Shown here: positions 18,012 to 26,699 of the stretch, one piece after another
How positions within the stretch are numbered: position 1 is the first letter of the stretch
Layout of the letters: each line of letters begins with the position of its first letter
NCBI RefSeq assembly: GCF_031932625.1
Contig: NZ_JAVSCK010000003.1
Span: 124,001-188,000, forward strand
DNA from: Hwangdonia seohaensis
Lineage (GTDB): Bacteria; Bacteroidota; Bacteroidia; Flavobacteriales; Flavobacteriaceae
DNA: 64,000 nucleotides
Direction: 5' to 3'
The notes under the pieces: model-generated
Seen by the model: the letters and a program-made list of their open reading frames with translations, nothing else
Told to the model about the DNA's origin: nothing
The model's database searches: none
Program-made: the position numbers and the translations under genes

Positions 18012-18081
18012 TTTTAATTATTTATATTAAATTGGAATGGTTTTTGATGAAAACCGTATTTAATTATATCCAACCCTAATT

Positions 18082-19053
18082 ATGAAAAATACGCTTTTAG
18101 CTATAATTTTTTTGTGTGTTCAATTTGCATTTTCCCAACCCGATTCGCTATTCATTAAAACCCCTAAGCCTAAAGACGAGCTCAAGGAGTTGAGACCGGA
18201 ATGGAAACAAATAAACAAAGCTACTTTCGATTTAAGCGAAGTGGCGTTTGTTAACTGGAATGCTGGTGGTAGTAACTCTATATCTGGCTTGGTTGGAATG
18301 CGGTCTGAAGCCAATTATAAGGATAAATATTTTTTTTGGAACAATAACATATCTGCGCGGTACGGTATAAACAAGCAAGAAAGCAGGGAGATTAGGAAAA
18401 CCGACGATTTGTTCGAGATGAATTCCAATATTGGTTACAAACCCGACGAATCATCTAACTGGTTTTATTCAGCGCGACTAAATTTTAAAACACAGTTTAC
18501 AAACGGTTATAAGTATCCAAACACAGACGACCCCATTTCCAGGTTTATGGCACCTGGATATTTGTTTTTTGGTGGCGGAATGGAATACGGGAAAGATATC
18601 GAGGAGTTGTCTTTTTATTTCTCGCCATTAACGCTGAAAGCTACTTTTGTTTTTGATGAAGACCTTGCCAATGCCGGATCCTTTGGTGTTACTCCAGCGG
18701 TTTTGGATGTAGACGGAAACGTAATTATTGAAGGCGAGCGCACAAGACAAGAAGTAGGTATTTTATTGACAAATAGCTATAAAATGCAAGTGGTTGAAAA
18801 TGTAGCCATGGTACATCAGGTTAATTTGTATACCGATTATATAAATAATTTTGGTAACGTTGATTTGGATTGGAGGGTAGACTTCGATTTTAAAGTAAAT
18901 AGTTTTATGAGGGCTACTTTAGGCTCGCATTTAAAGTACGATGACGATATAAAAACTTCTGTACCTTCAGATATTGAAGGTGAGTTTGATGAGGCCGGTG
19001 CGAAAATACAATGGAAACAGTTCTTAGGTATTGGTTTCGCAATAGATTTTTAA
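18082..19053 (+). CDS. DUF3078 family secreted protein
   Basis: A 323-residue protein with a signal peptide (MKNTLLAIIFLCVQFAFSQ). It carries the DUF3078 hallmark near residue 57 (FVNWNAGGSNSISGLVGM), followed by alternating beta-strand segments (YFFWNNNISARYGINKQ, WFYSARLNFKTQF, LNLYTDYINNFGNVDLDW) and the C-terminal strand FLGIGFAIDF ending in an aromatic residue. This pattern suggests an outer-membrane beta-barrel. The function of the family is unknown. It is probably co-transcribed with purM (70-nt gap). Confidence 0.85.
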   Translation: MKNTLLAIIFLCVQFAFSQPDSLFIKTPKPKDELKELRPEWKQINKATFDLSEVAFVNWNAGGSNSISGLVGMRSEANYKDKYFFWNNNISARYGINKQESREIRKTDDLFEMNSNIGYKPDESSNWFYSARLNFKTQFTNGYKYPNTDDPISRFMAPGYLFFGGGMEYGKDIEELSFYFSPLTLKATFVFDEDLANAGSFGVTPAVLDVDGNVIIEGERTRQEVGILLTNSYKMQVVENVAMVHQVNLYTDYINNFGNVDLDWRVDFDFKVNSFMRATLGSHLKYDDDIKTSVPSDIEGEFDEAGAKIQWKQFLGIGFAIDF

Positions 19054-19248
19054 AAAATAGGCTTTGCTCTTATTTTAAAAACTTGTTAACTTTTTATTGT
19101 TGATAAATTTTTAAATGATTGATAATCAATTATTTAAATGTTTTTACTTGTAAACCTTATGATTTTTATCATGTTCCAAGTTGAAAATTTTTAGTTAATT
19201 TATGGTTTGAAAATTAATCCATACTGAACTAAAAACTAAAACCGACTC

Positions 19249-21801
19249 ATGAAAGCAAACCTTACCAAAAACCTACCTAAAACTTACACCCAAGACGAAG
19301 CGTTCAATGCCGCCTTAAAATACTTTAAAAACGATGATTTGGCAGCCCGCGTTTGGCTAAATAAATATGCCTTAAAAGATTCTGAAGGTAATATTTATGA
19401 GTTGACACCAAACGACATGCATCGCAGAATAGCTAAAGAAATAGCTCGGGTAGAAACTAAATATGCCAATCCTTTAAATGAAGACGACATCTTTAACCTG
19501 ATTAAAGATTTTAAGTATGTCGTACCACAAGGCAGCCCGATGGCAGGTATTGGTAACCCGTTTCAAATTGCATCACTGTCAAATTGTTTTGTAATAGGGA
19601 ATTCTGGCGATTCGGATTCGTACGGTGGCATCATGAAAATTGATCAAGAGCAAGTGCAGCTCATGAAACGTCGTGGAGGTGTGGGTCACGATTTATCACA
19701 TATTCGCCCTAAAGGTTCTGGGGTTAAAAATTCGGCTTTAACCTCAACGGGAATTGTGCCATTTATGGAGCGCTATTCAAACTCTACAAGAGAGGTGGCG
19801 CAAGATGGTAGACGCGGTGCGCTTATGTTGTCGGTATCTATCAATCATCCGGATTCCGAAGATTTTATCAATGCAAAACTAGAGCAAGGCAAGGTTACCG
19901 GCGCCAATGTATCGGTTAGAATTGACGATCAGTTTATGAAAGCCGTAAAAAACGGAACGCAGTACACCCAAAAATATCCTATATTTTCTGAGAATCCAAA
20001 AGTGTCAAAATCAATTGAAGCGAATTCCCTTTGGAAAAAAATAGTACATAATGCGTGGAAATCTGCCGAACCTGGAATTTTGTTTTGGGATACCATAATC
20101 AATGAGTCTGTGCCGGATTGTTATGCCGATTTAGGCTATAAAACGGTATCAACCAATCCTTGTGGTGAAATCCCGTTATGCCCTTATGATTCTTGCCGAT
20201 TGTTGGCCATCAACCTGTTTTCTTATGTGGAAAATCCGTTTACAGAAAAGGCTTCATTCAATTTCGATTTATTTAAAAAACACGTCGCTTTTGCACAGCG
20301 AATTATGGATGATATAATTGATTTGGAACTTGAAAAAATCGATAATATCTTAAGGAAGATTGATGCCGATCCAGAATTGGATGAGGTGAAAGGCACCGAG
20401 CGTAATTTGTGGATTAACATAAAAAGAAAAGCTGAAGAAGGCAGAAGAACCGGCGTTGGCATTACCGCCGAGGGCGATATGTTGGCGGCTTTGGGTATTA
20501 AATACGGCAGCGAAGAAGGTAACGCATTTTCTTTAGAAGTACACAAAACCATTGCTATTGAGGCTTACCGAGCATCGGTGCATTTGGCTAAAGACCGCGG
20601 CCCATTTACGATTTTCGATGCCGAACGCGAAAAAAACAATCCGTTTATACAGCGTTTAAAAGAGGCCGATAGCAAATTGTATTACGAAATGCTGGAATAC
20701 GGCAGGCGCAATATTGCCTTATTAACCATTGCCCCAACGGGAACAACCAGTTTAATGACGCAAACCACCTCGGGCATCGAGCCGGTATTTATGCCGGTTT
20801 ATAAACGCAGAAGAAAAGTGAACCCCAACGATAAAGACGTGCGCGTGGATTTTGTTGACGAGGTTGGCGATTCTTGGGAAGAATACGTGGTATTCCACCG
20901 TCGTTTTAAACAATGGATGGAAGTTAATGGCATCGATATATCAAAAAACTTTTCGCAAAGCGAATTGGATGAGTTGGTTAAAAAATCGCCGTATTATCAA
21001 GCGACATCAAACGATGTGGATTGGTTGAGTAAAGTGAGCATGCAAGGTGCCATTCAAAAATGGGTAGACCACTCCATTAGTGTTACCATCAATTTGCCAA
21101 ATGATGTGAGCGAAGAATTGGTGGGCGAATTATATCTAAAAGCATGGGAGGTTGGCTGTAAGGGCGTTACCGTTTATAGAGACGGGTCGCGCTCGGGTGT
21201 TTTGATTTCGAATGAAGAAAAGAAAGATGAATCCGATGATAAGTTAACGGCATTTCCTGTAAAACGCCCTGGAATTTTAGAAGCCGATGTGGTTCGTTTT
21301 CAGAATAATAAAGAAAAATGGATTGCCTTTATTGGTTTGATAGAGGATAAGCCCTATGAAGTGTTTACGGGTCTTGTTGATGATGAAGATGGTATTTTAA
21401 TTCCGCGTTGGGTTAACCAAGGATTGATCATTAAAAACAGAAACGACGATGGCACATCGCGATACGATTTTCAGTATAAAAACAAAAGAGGCTATAAAAC
21501 CACTATTGAAGGCTTGTCGCATAAATTCAATCCGGAATTTTGGAACTATGCAAAATTGATTTCCAGTACACTGCGCCACGGTATGCCCATCGATAAAATT
21601 GTCGATTTAATTAATAGTTTACAATTAGATAGCGAGTCTATTAACACCTGGAAAAACGGTGTGGTACGTGCGTTAAAGCGCTATGTTGAAGATGGTACAC
21701 AGGCCAAAGGGCAAAAGTGCGATAACTGTAAATCGCAAAATCTAATTTATCAAGAAGGTTGTTTAACCTGTAAAGATTGCGGATCTTCTAAATGCGGATA
21801 G
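19249..21801 (+). CDS. nrdJ: Adenosylcobalamin-dependent ribonucleoside-diphosphate reductase (class II)
   Basis: Reduces ribonucleotides to deoxyribonucleotides using AdoCbl to create the thiyl radical, so it works with or without oxygen. Residues ~90-620 hold the reductase core: LSNCFVIGNSGDSDSYGG (first redox Cys), MKRRGGVGHDLSHIRP, NPCGEIPLCPYDSC (N-x-C-x-E active site) and IAPTGTTSLMTQTTSGIEPVF. The C-terminal tail has a zinc ribbon-like CDNCKSQNLIYQEGCLTCKDCG ending in SSKCG, as in class II enzymes with a C-terminal redox Cys pair. It is 850 residues. No B12 riboswitch is apparent in the 195-nt upstream region, though I cannot fold it. A B12-binding-protein homologue (24.3 kb) and B12-dependent IcmF (27.9 kb) are nearby. 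Confidence 0.95.
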   Translation: MKANLTKNLPKTYTQDEAFNAALKYFKNDDLAARVWLNKYALKDSEGNIYELTPNDMHRRIAKEIARVETKYANPLNEDDIFNLIKDFKYVVPQGSPMAGIGNPFQIASLSNCFVIGNSGDSDSYGGIMKIDQEQVQLMKRRGGVGHDLSHIRPKGSGVKNSALTSTGIVPFMERYSNSTREVAQDGRRGALMLSVSINHPDSEDFINAKLEQGKVTGANVSVRIDDQFMKAVKNGTQYTQKYPIFSENPKVSKSIEANSLWKKIVHNAWKSAEPGILFWDTIINESVPDCYADLGYKTVSTNPCGEIPLCPYDSCRLLAINLFSYVENPFTEKASFNFDLFKKHVAFAQRIMDDIIDLELEKIDNILRKIDADPELDEVKGTERNLWINIKRKAEEGRRTGVGITAEGDMLAALGIKYGSEEGNAFSLEVHKTIAIEAYRASVHLAKDRGPFTIFDAEREKNNPFIQRLKEADSKLYYEMLEYGRRNIALLTIAPTGTTSLMTQTTSGIEPVFMPVYKRRRKVNPNDKDVRVDFVDEVGDSWEEYVVFHRRFKQWMEVNGIDISKNFSQSELDELVKKSPYYQATSNDVDWLSKVSMQGAIQKWVDHSISVTINLPNDVSEELVGELYLKAWEVGCKGVTVYRDGSRSGVLISNEEKKDESDDKLTAFPVKRPGILEADVVRFQNNKEKWIAFIGLIEDKPYEVFTGLVDDEDGILIPRWVNQGLIIKNRNDDGTSRYDFQYKNKRGYKTTIEGLSHKFNPEFWNYAKLISSTLRHGMPIDKIVDLINSLQLDSESINTWKNGVVRALKRYVEDGTQAKGQKCDNCKSQNLIYQEGCLTCKDCGSSKCG

Positions 21802-21820
21802 AATAGAGTTTTTACTTGTA

Positions 21821-21850
21821 AAAAAGGAAGCCTATTTTGGCTTCCTTTTT
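21821..21850. terminator. Bidirectional terminator between nrdJ and the convergent small gene
   Basis: AAAAAGGAAGCC, loop TATTTT and GGCTTCCTTTTT form a perfect 12-bp stem with A/T runs on both sides, between the two converging stop codons. Confidence 0.85.
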
Positions 21851-21851
21851 G

Positions 21852-22139
21852 TTATGCAAATTCTTTCAAAATTAAAAGAAACGGGATACTAAAAAACAAG
21901 TCAATAAGATATAAAAAAGAGAACAGTTTTAAGGTTGAAATGCCCAAATTCTTATAAAAAATAAGTTTTCGTTTGGCACGGGTTTCATTTAAAAGATACC
22001 ATAAAAAGGCAACCAAAAACAATTTTACGATGGCAATAGGTACGATTTCATATTGTAAAAAAGATAAAAATGTATTTATGCCAAAAGACCATAAAATGAG
22101 TGGTCTGTAAAAAACGAATATGGAAAATAATTGCTGCAC
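21852..22139 (-). CDS. Small integral membrane protein, unknown function
   Basis: A 95-residue hydrophobic protein with about three predicted helices (residues ~6-30, 34-50 and 67-92) and a basic loop between the second and third (NETRAKRKLIFYKN, likely cytoplasmic). No family is recognised. It converges on nrdJ and shares the terminator. Composition and charge pattern look like a real membrane protein, but it is short and unsupported by neighbours. Confidence 0.55.
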   Translation of the reverse strand: MQQLFSIFVFYRPLILWSFGINTFLSFLQYEIVPIAIVKLFLVAFLWYLLNETRAKRKLIFYKNLGISTLKLFSFLYLIDLFFSIPFLLILKEFA

Positions 22140-22229
22140 AAGTACTTAAATAACGCACTTGGTAAAAAAATATTTTAATAATTCAATTATATGAACTGTA
22201 GGATAGTACTAAAAATTCATAAATTATCG

Positions 22230-22237
22230 TATTTTTG
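22230..22237 (+). promoter_or_regulatory. -7 promoter box for prfA
   Basis: TATTTTTG matches TAnnTTTG, 21 nt upstream of the prfA ATG. Confidence 0.5.
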
Positions 22238-22257
22238 GCTACCAATAAAATAGGCAG

Positions 22258-23334
22258 ATGTTAGAGAAATTACAAATAGTAAAACAACGTTTTGATGAGG
22301 TTAGCGATTTAATTATCCAACCCGATATTATTACCGACCAAAAGCGTTATGTCGAGCTAAATAGAGAGTACAAAGACTTGCGAATTCTTATGGATAAGCG
22401 CGAGCAGTATATAGAATTTACCAATAATTTAGCTGAAGCTGAAGAGATTATTTCTGATGGAAGTGATGTAGAAATGGTTGATATGGCCAAAATGCAATAT
22501 GATGAAGCCAAGGAAGGCATCGCGAGGTTAGAGGAAGAAATTAAAGTTCTTTTAATACCTAAAGACCCTGAAGATGCTAAAAATGCCGTAGTAGAATTAC
22601 GTGCGGGTACGGGCGGTGACGAAGCCAGTATTTTTGCGGGCGATTTGTTTAGAATGTACACCAAATATTGCGAAAGTAAAGGATGGAAGGTTGATACCGT
22701 TGATTTTAGCGAAGGCACCAACGGTGGTTTTAAGGAAATCCAATTTGAGGTTTCTGGCGATGATGTTTACGGTACGCTTAAATTTGAAGCCGGTGTGCAC
22801 CGCGTACAACGTGTACCGCAAACCGAAACCCAAGGGCGCGTGCATACCAGTGCCGCTACCGTAATGGTATTTCCGGAGGCCGAGGAGTTTGATGTAGAGA
22901 TTGACCCAAAAGATGTGCGCATCGATTTTTTCTGTTCGTCCGGTCCAGGTGGGCAATCGGTAAACACAACCTATTCTGCGGTACGTTTAACGCACGAACC
23001 CACAGGATTGGTGGCCCAATGTCAAGACCAAAAATCGCAGCATAAAAACAAGGAGAAAGCATTTAAAGTGTTGCGTTCGCGTTTATACGAAATGGAGTTG
23101 GCAAAAAAGAATGCTGAAGATGCCGAAAAGCGAGGTAGCATGGTGTCTTCGGGCGATAGATCTGCTAAAATTAGAACCTATAATTATTCACAGGGGCGTG
23201 TAACAGACCACAGAATTGGTTTAACACTTTACGATTTAAGCAATATTATGAATGGTGATATTCAAAAAATAATAGACGAATTGATGTTGGCTGAAAACAC
23301 AGAGAAGTTAAAGGCCAATGATGATGTTATTTAA
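22258..23334 (+). CDS. prfA: Peptide chain release factor 1
   Basis: Recognises UAA and UAG in the ribosomal A site and triggers peptide release. It has the conserved GGQ loop (SSGPGGQSVNTTYSAVR). The stop-codon recognition loop is RVPQTETQGRVHTSAAT, so the P-x-T anticodon tripeptide reads PQT (E. coli RF1 has PAT; RF2 has SPF), which supports RF1 over RF2. The N-terminal helical domain is residues 1-100. It is 358 residues, the standard length. No programmed frameshift is seen, as expected for RF1. No N5-glutamine methyltransferase gene (prmC) is adjacent. Confidence 0.96.
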   Translation: MLEKLQIVKQRFDEVSDLIIQPDIITDQKRYVELNREYKDLRILMDKREQYIEFTNNLAEAEEIISDGSDVEMVDMAKMQYDEAKEGIARLEEEIKVLLIPKDPEDAKNAVVELRAGTGGDEASIFAGDLFRMYTKYCESKGWKVDTVDFSEGTNGGFKEIQFEVSGDDVYGTLKFEAGVHRVQRVPQTETQGRVHTSAATVMVFPEAEEFDVEIDPKDVRIDFFCSSGPGGQSVNTTYSAVRLTHEPTGLVAQCQDQKSQHKNKEKAFKVLRSRLYEMELAKKNAEDAEKRGSMVSSGDRSAKIRTYNYSQGRVTDHRIGLTLYDLSNIMNGDIQKIIDELMLAENTEKLKANDDVI

Positions 23335-23427
23335 AACTAATTTAGCAACTAATACACTAATAAGTTCTATTGCTTTTCGTTTGAGTAAGTAAATGCAAAC
23401 TATTTGTGAATTCGTGGCAAGAAAAAC

Positions 23428-24255
23428 ATGACTACACTACAGCTAACTAACCAAATCAAAAAAAAGCAATCCTTTCTTTGCATAGGATTGGATGTCGATT
23501 TGAATAAAATCCCACCGCATCTTTTAAAAGTAGACGACCCCATTTTTGCATTCAATAAAGCCATTATCGATGCGACGCATCATTTATGCGTAGCCTACAA
23601 ACCCAATACGGCGTTTTATGAGGCTTACGGATTGAAAGGTTGGAAATCTTTAGAGAAGACCATTCGTTATTTAAACGAAAAACACCCCGAAATTTTTACC
23701 ATTGCCGATGCCAAACGCGGCGATATCGGAAACACAAGCACCATGTACGCCAAAGCTTTTTTAGAGGATTTAGCCTTCGATTCTGTTACGGTTGCGCCTT
23801 ATATGGGTAAAGATTCTGTGGAACCCTTTTTAGCTTTTAAGGATAAACATACTATTCTTTTAGCTTTAACCTCAAATCAAGGGGCGTTCGATTTTCAAAC
23901 CAAATCAATTGATGGAAAGGAGTTGTACAAACAGGTTTTGGAAACCTCGAAAACTTGGGAGAATTCTCAGAATTTAATGTACGTTGTTGGCGCTACTAAA
24001 GCTGAATATTTAGCAGATATTAGACAAATTATTCCAGATAGTTTTTTGTTGGTTCCCGGTGTTGGGGCGCAAGGAGGCAGTCTTCAAGCCGTTTGTAAAT
24101 ACGGCATGAATGCGCAAGTGGGATTGCTTATTAATTCTTCCCGTGGGATTATCTATGCTTCAAATGAAAGCGATTTTGCCGAAGCCGCTGCTTTAAAAGC
24201 CTTGGAGCTTCAAAAGGAAATGGCTGTTGAATTGAACCGTTATTCCGAGGCATGA
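23428..24255 (+). CDS. pyrF: Orotidine 5'-phosphate decarboxylase (long form)
   Basis: Last step of UMP synthesis: OMP to UMP plus CO2. The TIM barrel shows the family active-site string IADAKRGDIGNTSTMYA (the D-x-K-x-x-D catalytic set) and the phosphate-binding end FLLVPGVGAQGGSL. The N-terminus has SFLCIGLDVDLNKIPPHLL. At 275 residues it belongs to the longer PyrF subgroup (Mycobacterium type), common in Bacteroidota. It is 93 nt after prfA in the same direction, as in many Flavobacteriaceae. Confidence 0.95.
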   Translation: MTTLQLTNQIKKKQSFLCIGLDVDLNKIPPHLLKVDDPIFAFNKAIIDATHHLCVAYKPNTAFYEAYGLKGWKSLEKTIRYLNEKHPEIFTIADAKRGDIGNTSTMYAKAFLEDLAFDSVTVAPYMGKDSVEPFLAFKDKHTILLALTSNQGAFDFQTKSIDGKELYKQVLETSKTWENSQNLMYVVGATKAEYLADIRQIIPDSFLLVPGVGAQGGSLQAVCKYGMNAQVGLLINSSRGIIYASNESDFAEAAALKALELQKEMAVELNRYSEA

Positions 24256-24263
24256 TAAAAGCC

Positions 24264-24343
24264 TGCATTGAGTGCAGTCGAAATGTGGGAGTCTCTATAA
24301 ATAATAGAAAGATTGCCACAGAAAATTATAAATTTTCTTCGCA
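24264..24343 (+). repeat. Dispersed repeat fragments between pyrF and btuF-like gene
   Basis: Two repeat-type blocks: TTGAGTGCAGTCGAAATG (compare CTGAGCGCAGTCGAAG in the triple repeat at 31.4 kb), then AGATTGCCACAG to TTCTTCGCAATGACG. The second, read on the minus strand as CGTCATTGCGAAGA ... GTGGCAATCT, matches the block at 61186-61218 (CGTCATCGCGAGGAGG ... GTGGCAATCT). It runs into the ATG of the next gene. Confidence 0.6.
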
Positions 24344-25159
24344 ATGACGAAACAAATTCAAGACCAACTCCAACGTAAACTTCAATTAAAAACAACACCA
24401 AGGCGCATCGTATCTTTAGTGCCAAGTCAAACCGAATTGCTGGTCGATTTGGGTTTAGAAGCCAATATTGTTGGGGTAACTAAATTCTGCGTTCACCCCG
24501 TTCACTTAAAAAAAACGAAAGCCATAGTTGGTGGTACAAAGCAGATACATATTGATAAAATAAGAAGTTTAAACCCAGATATTATTCTTTGTAACAAAGA
24601 AGAAAACACAAAAGAAATTGTTGAGGCTTGCGCCCAAATATGCAATACACATGTGTCTGATATTTTTACGATTGAAGACAGTTTGGAGTTGATTCATCAA
24701 TACGGAACACTTTTCAACAAAAATGAAGATGCTCAAAAAATTGTAAACCACATTAAAAAAGAAACGGACGATTTTAAAACCTTCATTCAAAAAAAACCCA
24801 CTTTAAAAGTGGCTTATTTTATTTGGAAAAATCCGTGGATGGTGGCTGCAAACAATACGTTTATTAATTATTTGCTGGAGTTAAATCATTTAAAAAACGT
24901 TTACGAAACCCAAAATCGTTACCCGGAAATAGAACTTCACAACACAGCAATAAACAAAGAAGTAGATGTGGTTTTATTATCCACCGAACCCTTTCCGTTT
25001 AACCATTCGCATAAAAAAGAGGTGCAAGCATTCTATCCCAATGCTAAAGTTGTTATAGCAGACGGAGAAATGTTTTCATGGTACGGCTCAAGACTTACAA
25101 AAGCATTTGCATATTTTAAAAACTTGCGCTTAAATCTTGAGGCGTTTCAAGCTTTGTAG
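24344..25159 (+). CDS. BtuF-like helical-backbone metal receptor without signal peptide
   Basis: A 271-residue protein of the periplasmic-binding-protein fold used by BtuF (cobalamin) and siderophore receptors: RRIVSLVPSQTELLVDLGL, IVGVTKFCVHPVHLKKTKAIVGGTK, DKIRSLNPDIILCNKEENTKE, and a C-terminal lobe starting LKVAYFIWKNPWMVAA. It begins directly with charged residues (MTKQIQDQLQRK), so unlike BtuF it has no export signal or lipobox and should be cytoplasmic. The ATG at 24344 lies at the edge of a repeat fragment. No ABC transporter genes are next to it. A role in cobalamin or metal handling is inference from fold and from nearby B12 enzymes. Confidence 0.7.
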   Translation: MTKQIQDQLQRKLQLKTTPRRIVSLVPSQTELLVDLGLEANIVGVTKFCVHPVHLKKTKAIVGGTKQIHIDKIRSLNPDIILCNKEENTKEIVEACAQICNTHVSDIFTIEDSLELIHQYGTLFNKNEDAQKIVNHIKKETDDFKTFIQKKPTLKVAYFIWKNPWMVAANNTFINYLLELNHLKNVYETQNRYPEIELHNTAINKEVDVVLLSTEPFPFNHSHKKEVQAFYPNAKVVIADGEMFSWYGSRLTKAFAYFKNLRLNLEAFQAL

Positions 25160-25352
25160 TATCCTCTACAAAATTTGCAATTTTAGTTTCCAATTCCTTT
25201 AAACTAATTAATTTACTGAGGTTGGGTTTAATTTTTCCAACTCGACAAAACTGTGGTTTCATAACGTTCTTTGTTTATATATAAAGTACGTGAAAATCAG
25301 TTTTTTAGATGTCATCTAAAAGTTAAAAAATTGTAAAATTTTTGGTCTTAAA

Positions 25353-25550
25353 TTAAGAGGAATTTCGGGTTAAATCCCTGGACAGATATTTTAATCTGTT
25401 AAGTTTGTTTAGAAGTTTAATGGCTCTGTATTCAGAAATATCGCTTAAAGCGCAATCTGTTTGACGAAAATTATAAGCTTGCTCAACAAGTTCCTTATAG
25501 CGTTTATTAAGCTTTGTTTGATTGCTTTTTATGATATCGATTCTATTCAT
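25353..25550 (-). CDS. Small helical protein, unknown function
   Basis: A 65-residue, charge-rich, helix-forming protein (KLNKRYKELVEQAYNFRQ, then YRAIKLLNKLNRLKYLSRD). The pattern of a KL-x-x-RY-x-x-L-x-x-x-AY helix, a short S/D-rich turn and a second helix recalls the small Lacal_2735-type proteins of Flavobacteriaceae, but similarity is only by eye. It is flanked by AT-rich non-coding DNA. Confidence 0.5.
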   Translation of the reverse strand: MNRIDIIKSNQTKLNKRYKELVEQAYNFRQTDCALSDISEYRAIKLLNKLNRLKYLSRDLTRNSS

Positions 25551-25953
25551 TTTTTACTGTTCTGGAAATCAAGCTATTAAATATACATTTTTTATTTTGA
25601 ACTATGAAGAAGCTAACTGTTATTTTTTAAGTGAAATGAAAATAATACACATATTGCAATGATTTGTTAATACAGATTATTCATATTTAGTAATTTTGAT
25701 ACACGATTTGTCGTTCAATACGTTACTTAAATCAAAATATAATTTGGTTGAGGGTACACAGATAAACAAACGAGGAGGAATCTTATAAATATAAGATTTC
25801 CCCCTTGTTCATTTCGAATTATTTATAAACTGATTGAACCATTAAAAACAATAAAAATATTTCCGTGGCTTTTGATGGTGTATAAACGAGTTGCGTAGAT
25901 TTATTCAATATTCAATATTCAATATTCAATATTCAATAACCAATAGAATGTTA
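25551..25953. other. Non-coding stretch with a hairpin and a heptamer repeat
   Basis: No credible coding region. It holds an 8-bp hairpin with G-rich and C-rich flanks at 25771-25806 (AATCTTAT, loop AAAT, ATAAGATT) that has no U tract, and the ATTCAAT tandem repeat described separately. The rest is AT-rich without recognisable signals. Confidence 0.6.
25903..25937. repeat. Heptamer tandem repeat (ATTCAAT x5)
   Basis: Five perfect ATTCAAT units end 16 nt from the DUF4197 stop codon. Unit length and copy number equal those of the TTCTAAC repeat at obgE, but the sequence differs. Confidence 0.9.
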
Positions 25954-26658
25954 TTAATCCTGCAAAGCAAAAACTTTCTTCAACAAATCTGTTGTTCTCG
26001 ACGATAGTTTGGTACGTATGTCTTTTTCTTCAACAGCAATCATAGTGTAAACGCCTTTTAAAGCTTCGCCGGTAACATAATCGGTTAAATCGGGGTTTAC
26101 ATTATTAGTAAACGGAATGTTGTTGTATTTGTTTATCAGGTTGTTCCAAATCTCATCGGCACCAACTTTACTAAACGAATTTTTTATCACCGGATTGAAC
26201 TTATGGTATAAAGCGGTTTGCGTTTTATTGGTTAAATATTGGGTTGCGGCATCGTCGTTTCCCAATAAAATGGTTTTGGCATCAGCAAACGTAATGTCTT
26301 TCACCGCACTCACAAAAATAGGCGTGGCTTCTTTAACGGCGTCTTCGGCAGCTCTGTTAAGTACTTTTAAACCTTCGTCGGCTAGTTTGCTCAAACCAAT
26401 ATCACGAAGCGCTTTGTCGACCTTTTGTAATTCTTCGGGCAACAAAATCTTAACCAATTCATTTTTATAAAAACCATCGGTTTGGGTTAATTTGGTAACT
26501 TGTTTGTCTATTCCAAAATCCAGGGTTTGTCGTAATCCAGACGCTATTTCGGCATTTCCAAGGCTTCCGTTTTGCGGTAATTGTTTGGCTATTTCTTGTA
26601 ATTCTGCACAAGCCGTTAGGTTGATAATTAATAAGACTGCTAATAATTTACGAATCAT
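25954..26658 (-). CDS. DUF4197 family lipoprotein
   Basis: A 234-residue protein with a lipoprotein signal (MIRKLLAVLLIINLTAC; acylated Cys at residue 17). The body fits DUF4197, a helical family of unknown function: EIASGLRQTLDFGIDKQV, GFYKNELVKILLPEELQKV, FADAKTILLGNDDAATQYL and the closing YVTGEALKGVYTMIAVEEKDIR. It is probably periplasmic and membrane-anchored. It is divergent from the PqqB-like hydrolase gene with 41 nt between the starts. Confidence 0.88.
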   Translation of the reverse strand: MIRKLLAVLLIINLTACAELQEIAKQLPQNGSLGNAEIASGLRQTLDFGIDKQVTKLTQTDGFYKNELVKILLPEELQKVDKALRDIGLSKLADEGLKVLNRAAEDAVKEATPIFVSAVKDITFADAKTILLGNDDAATQYLTNKTQTALYHKFNPVIKNSFSKVGADEIWNNLINKYNNIPFTNNVNPDLTDYVTGEALKGVYTMIAVEEKDIRTKLSSRTTDLLKKVFALQD

Positions 26659-26699
26659 AATTATTGTTTTATATATTTAACAAAGATATATTTTTACAG

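Noticed and set aside
19054..19248. Possible cobalamin riboswitch upstream of nrdJ
   Set aside because: No B12-box-like conserved block could be found by eye; a covariance search would be needed.
22597..23062. Several long frames on both strands inside prfA
   Set aside because: They are shadows of the conserved prfA coding sequence.
25116..25262. 48-codon frame on the minus strand (start MKPQFCRVGKIK)
   Set aside because: Peptide composition is plausible, but it overlaps the btuF-like gene by 44 nt antisense and is within chance length for AT-rich DNA.
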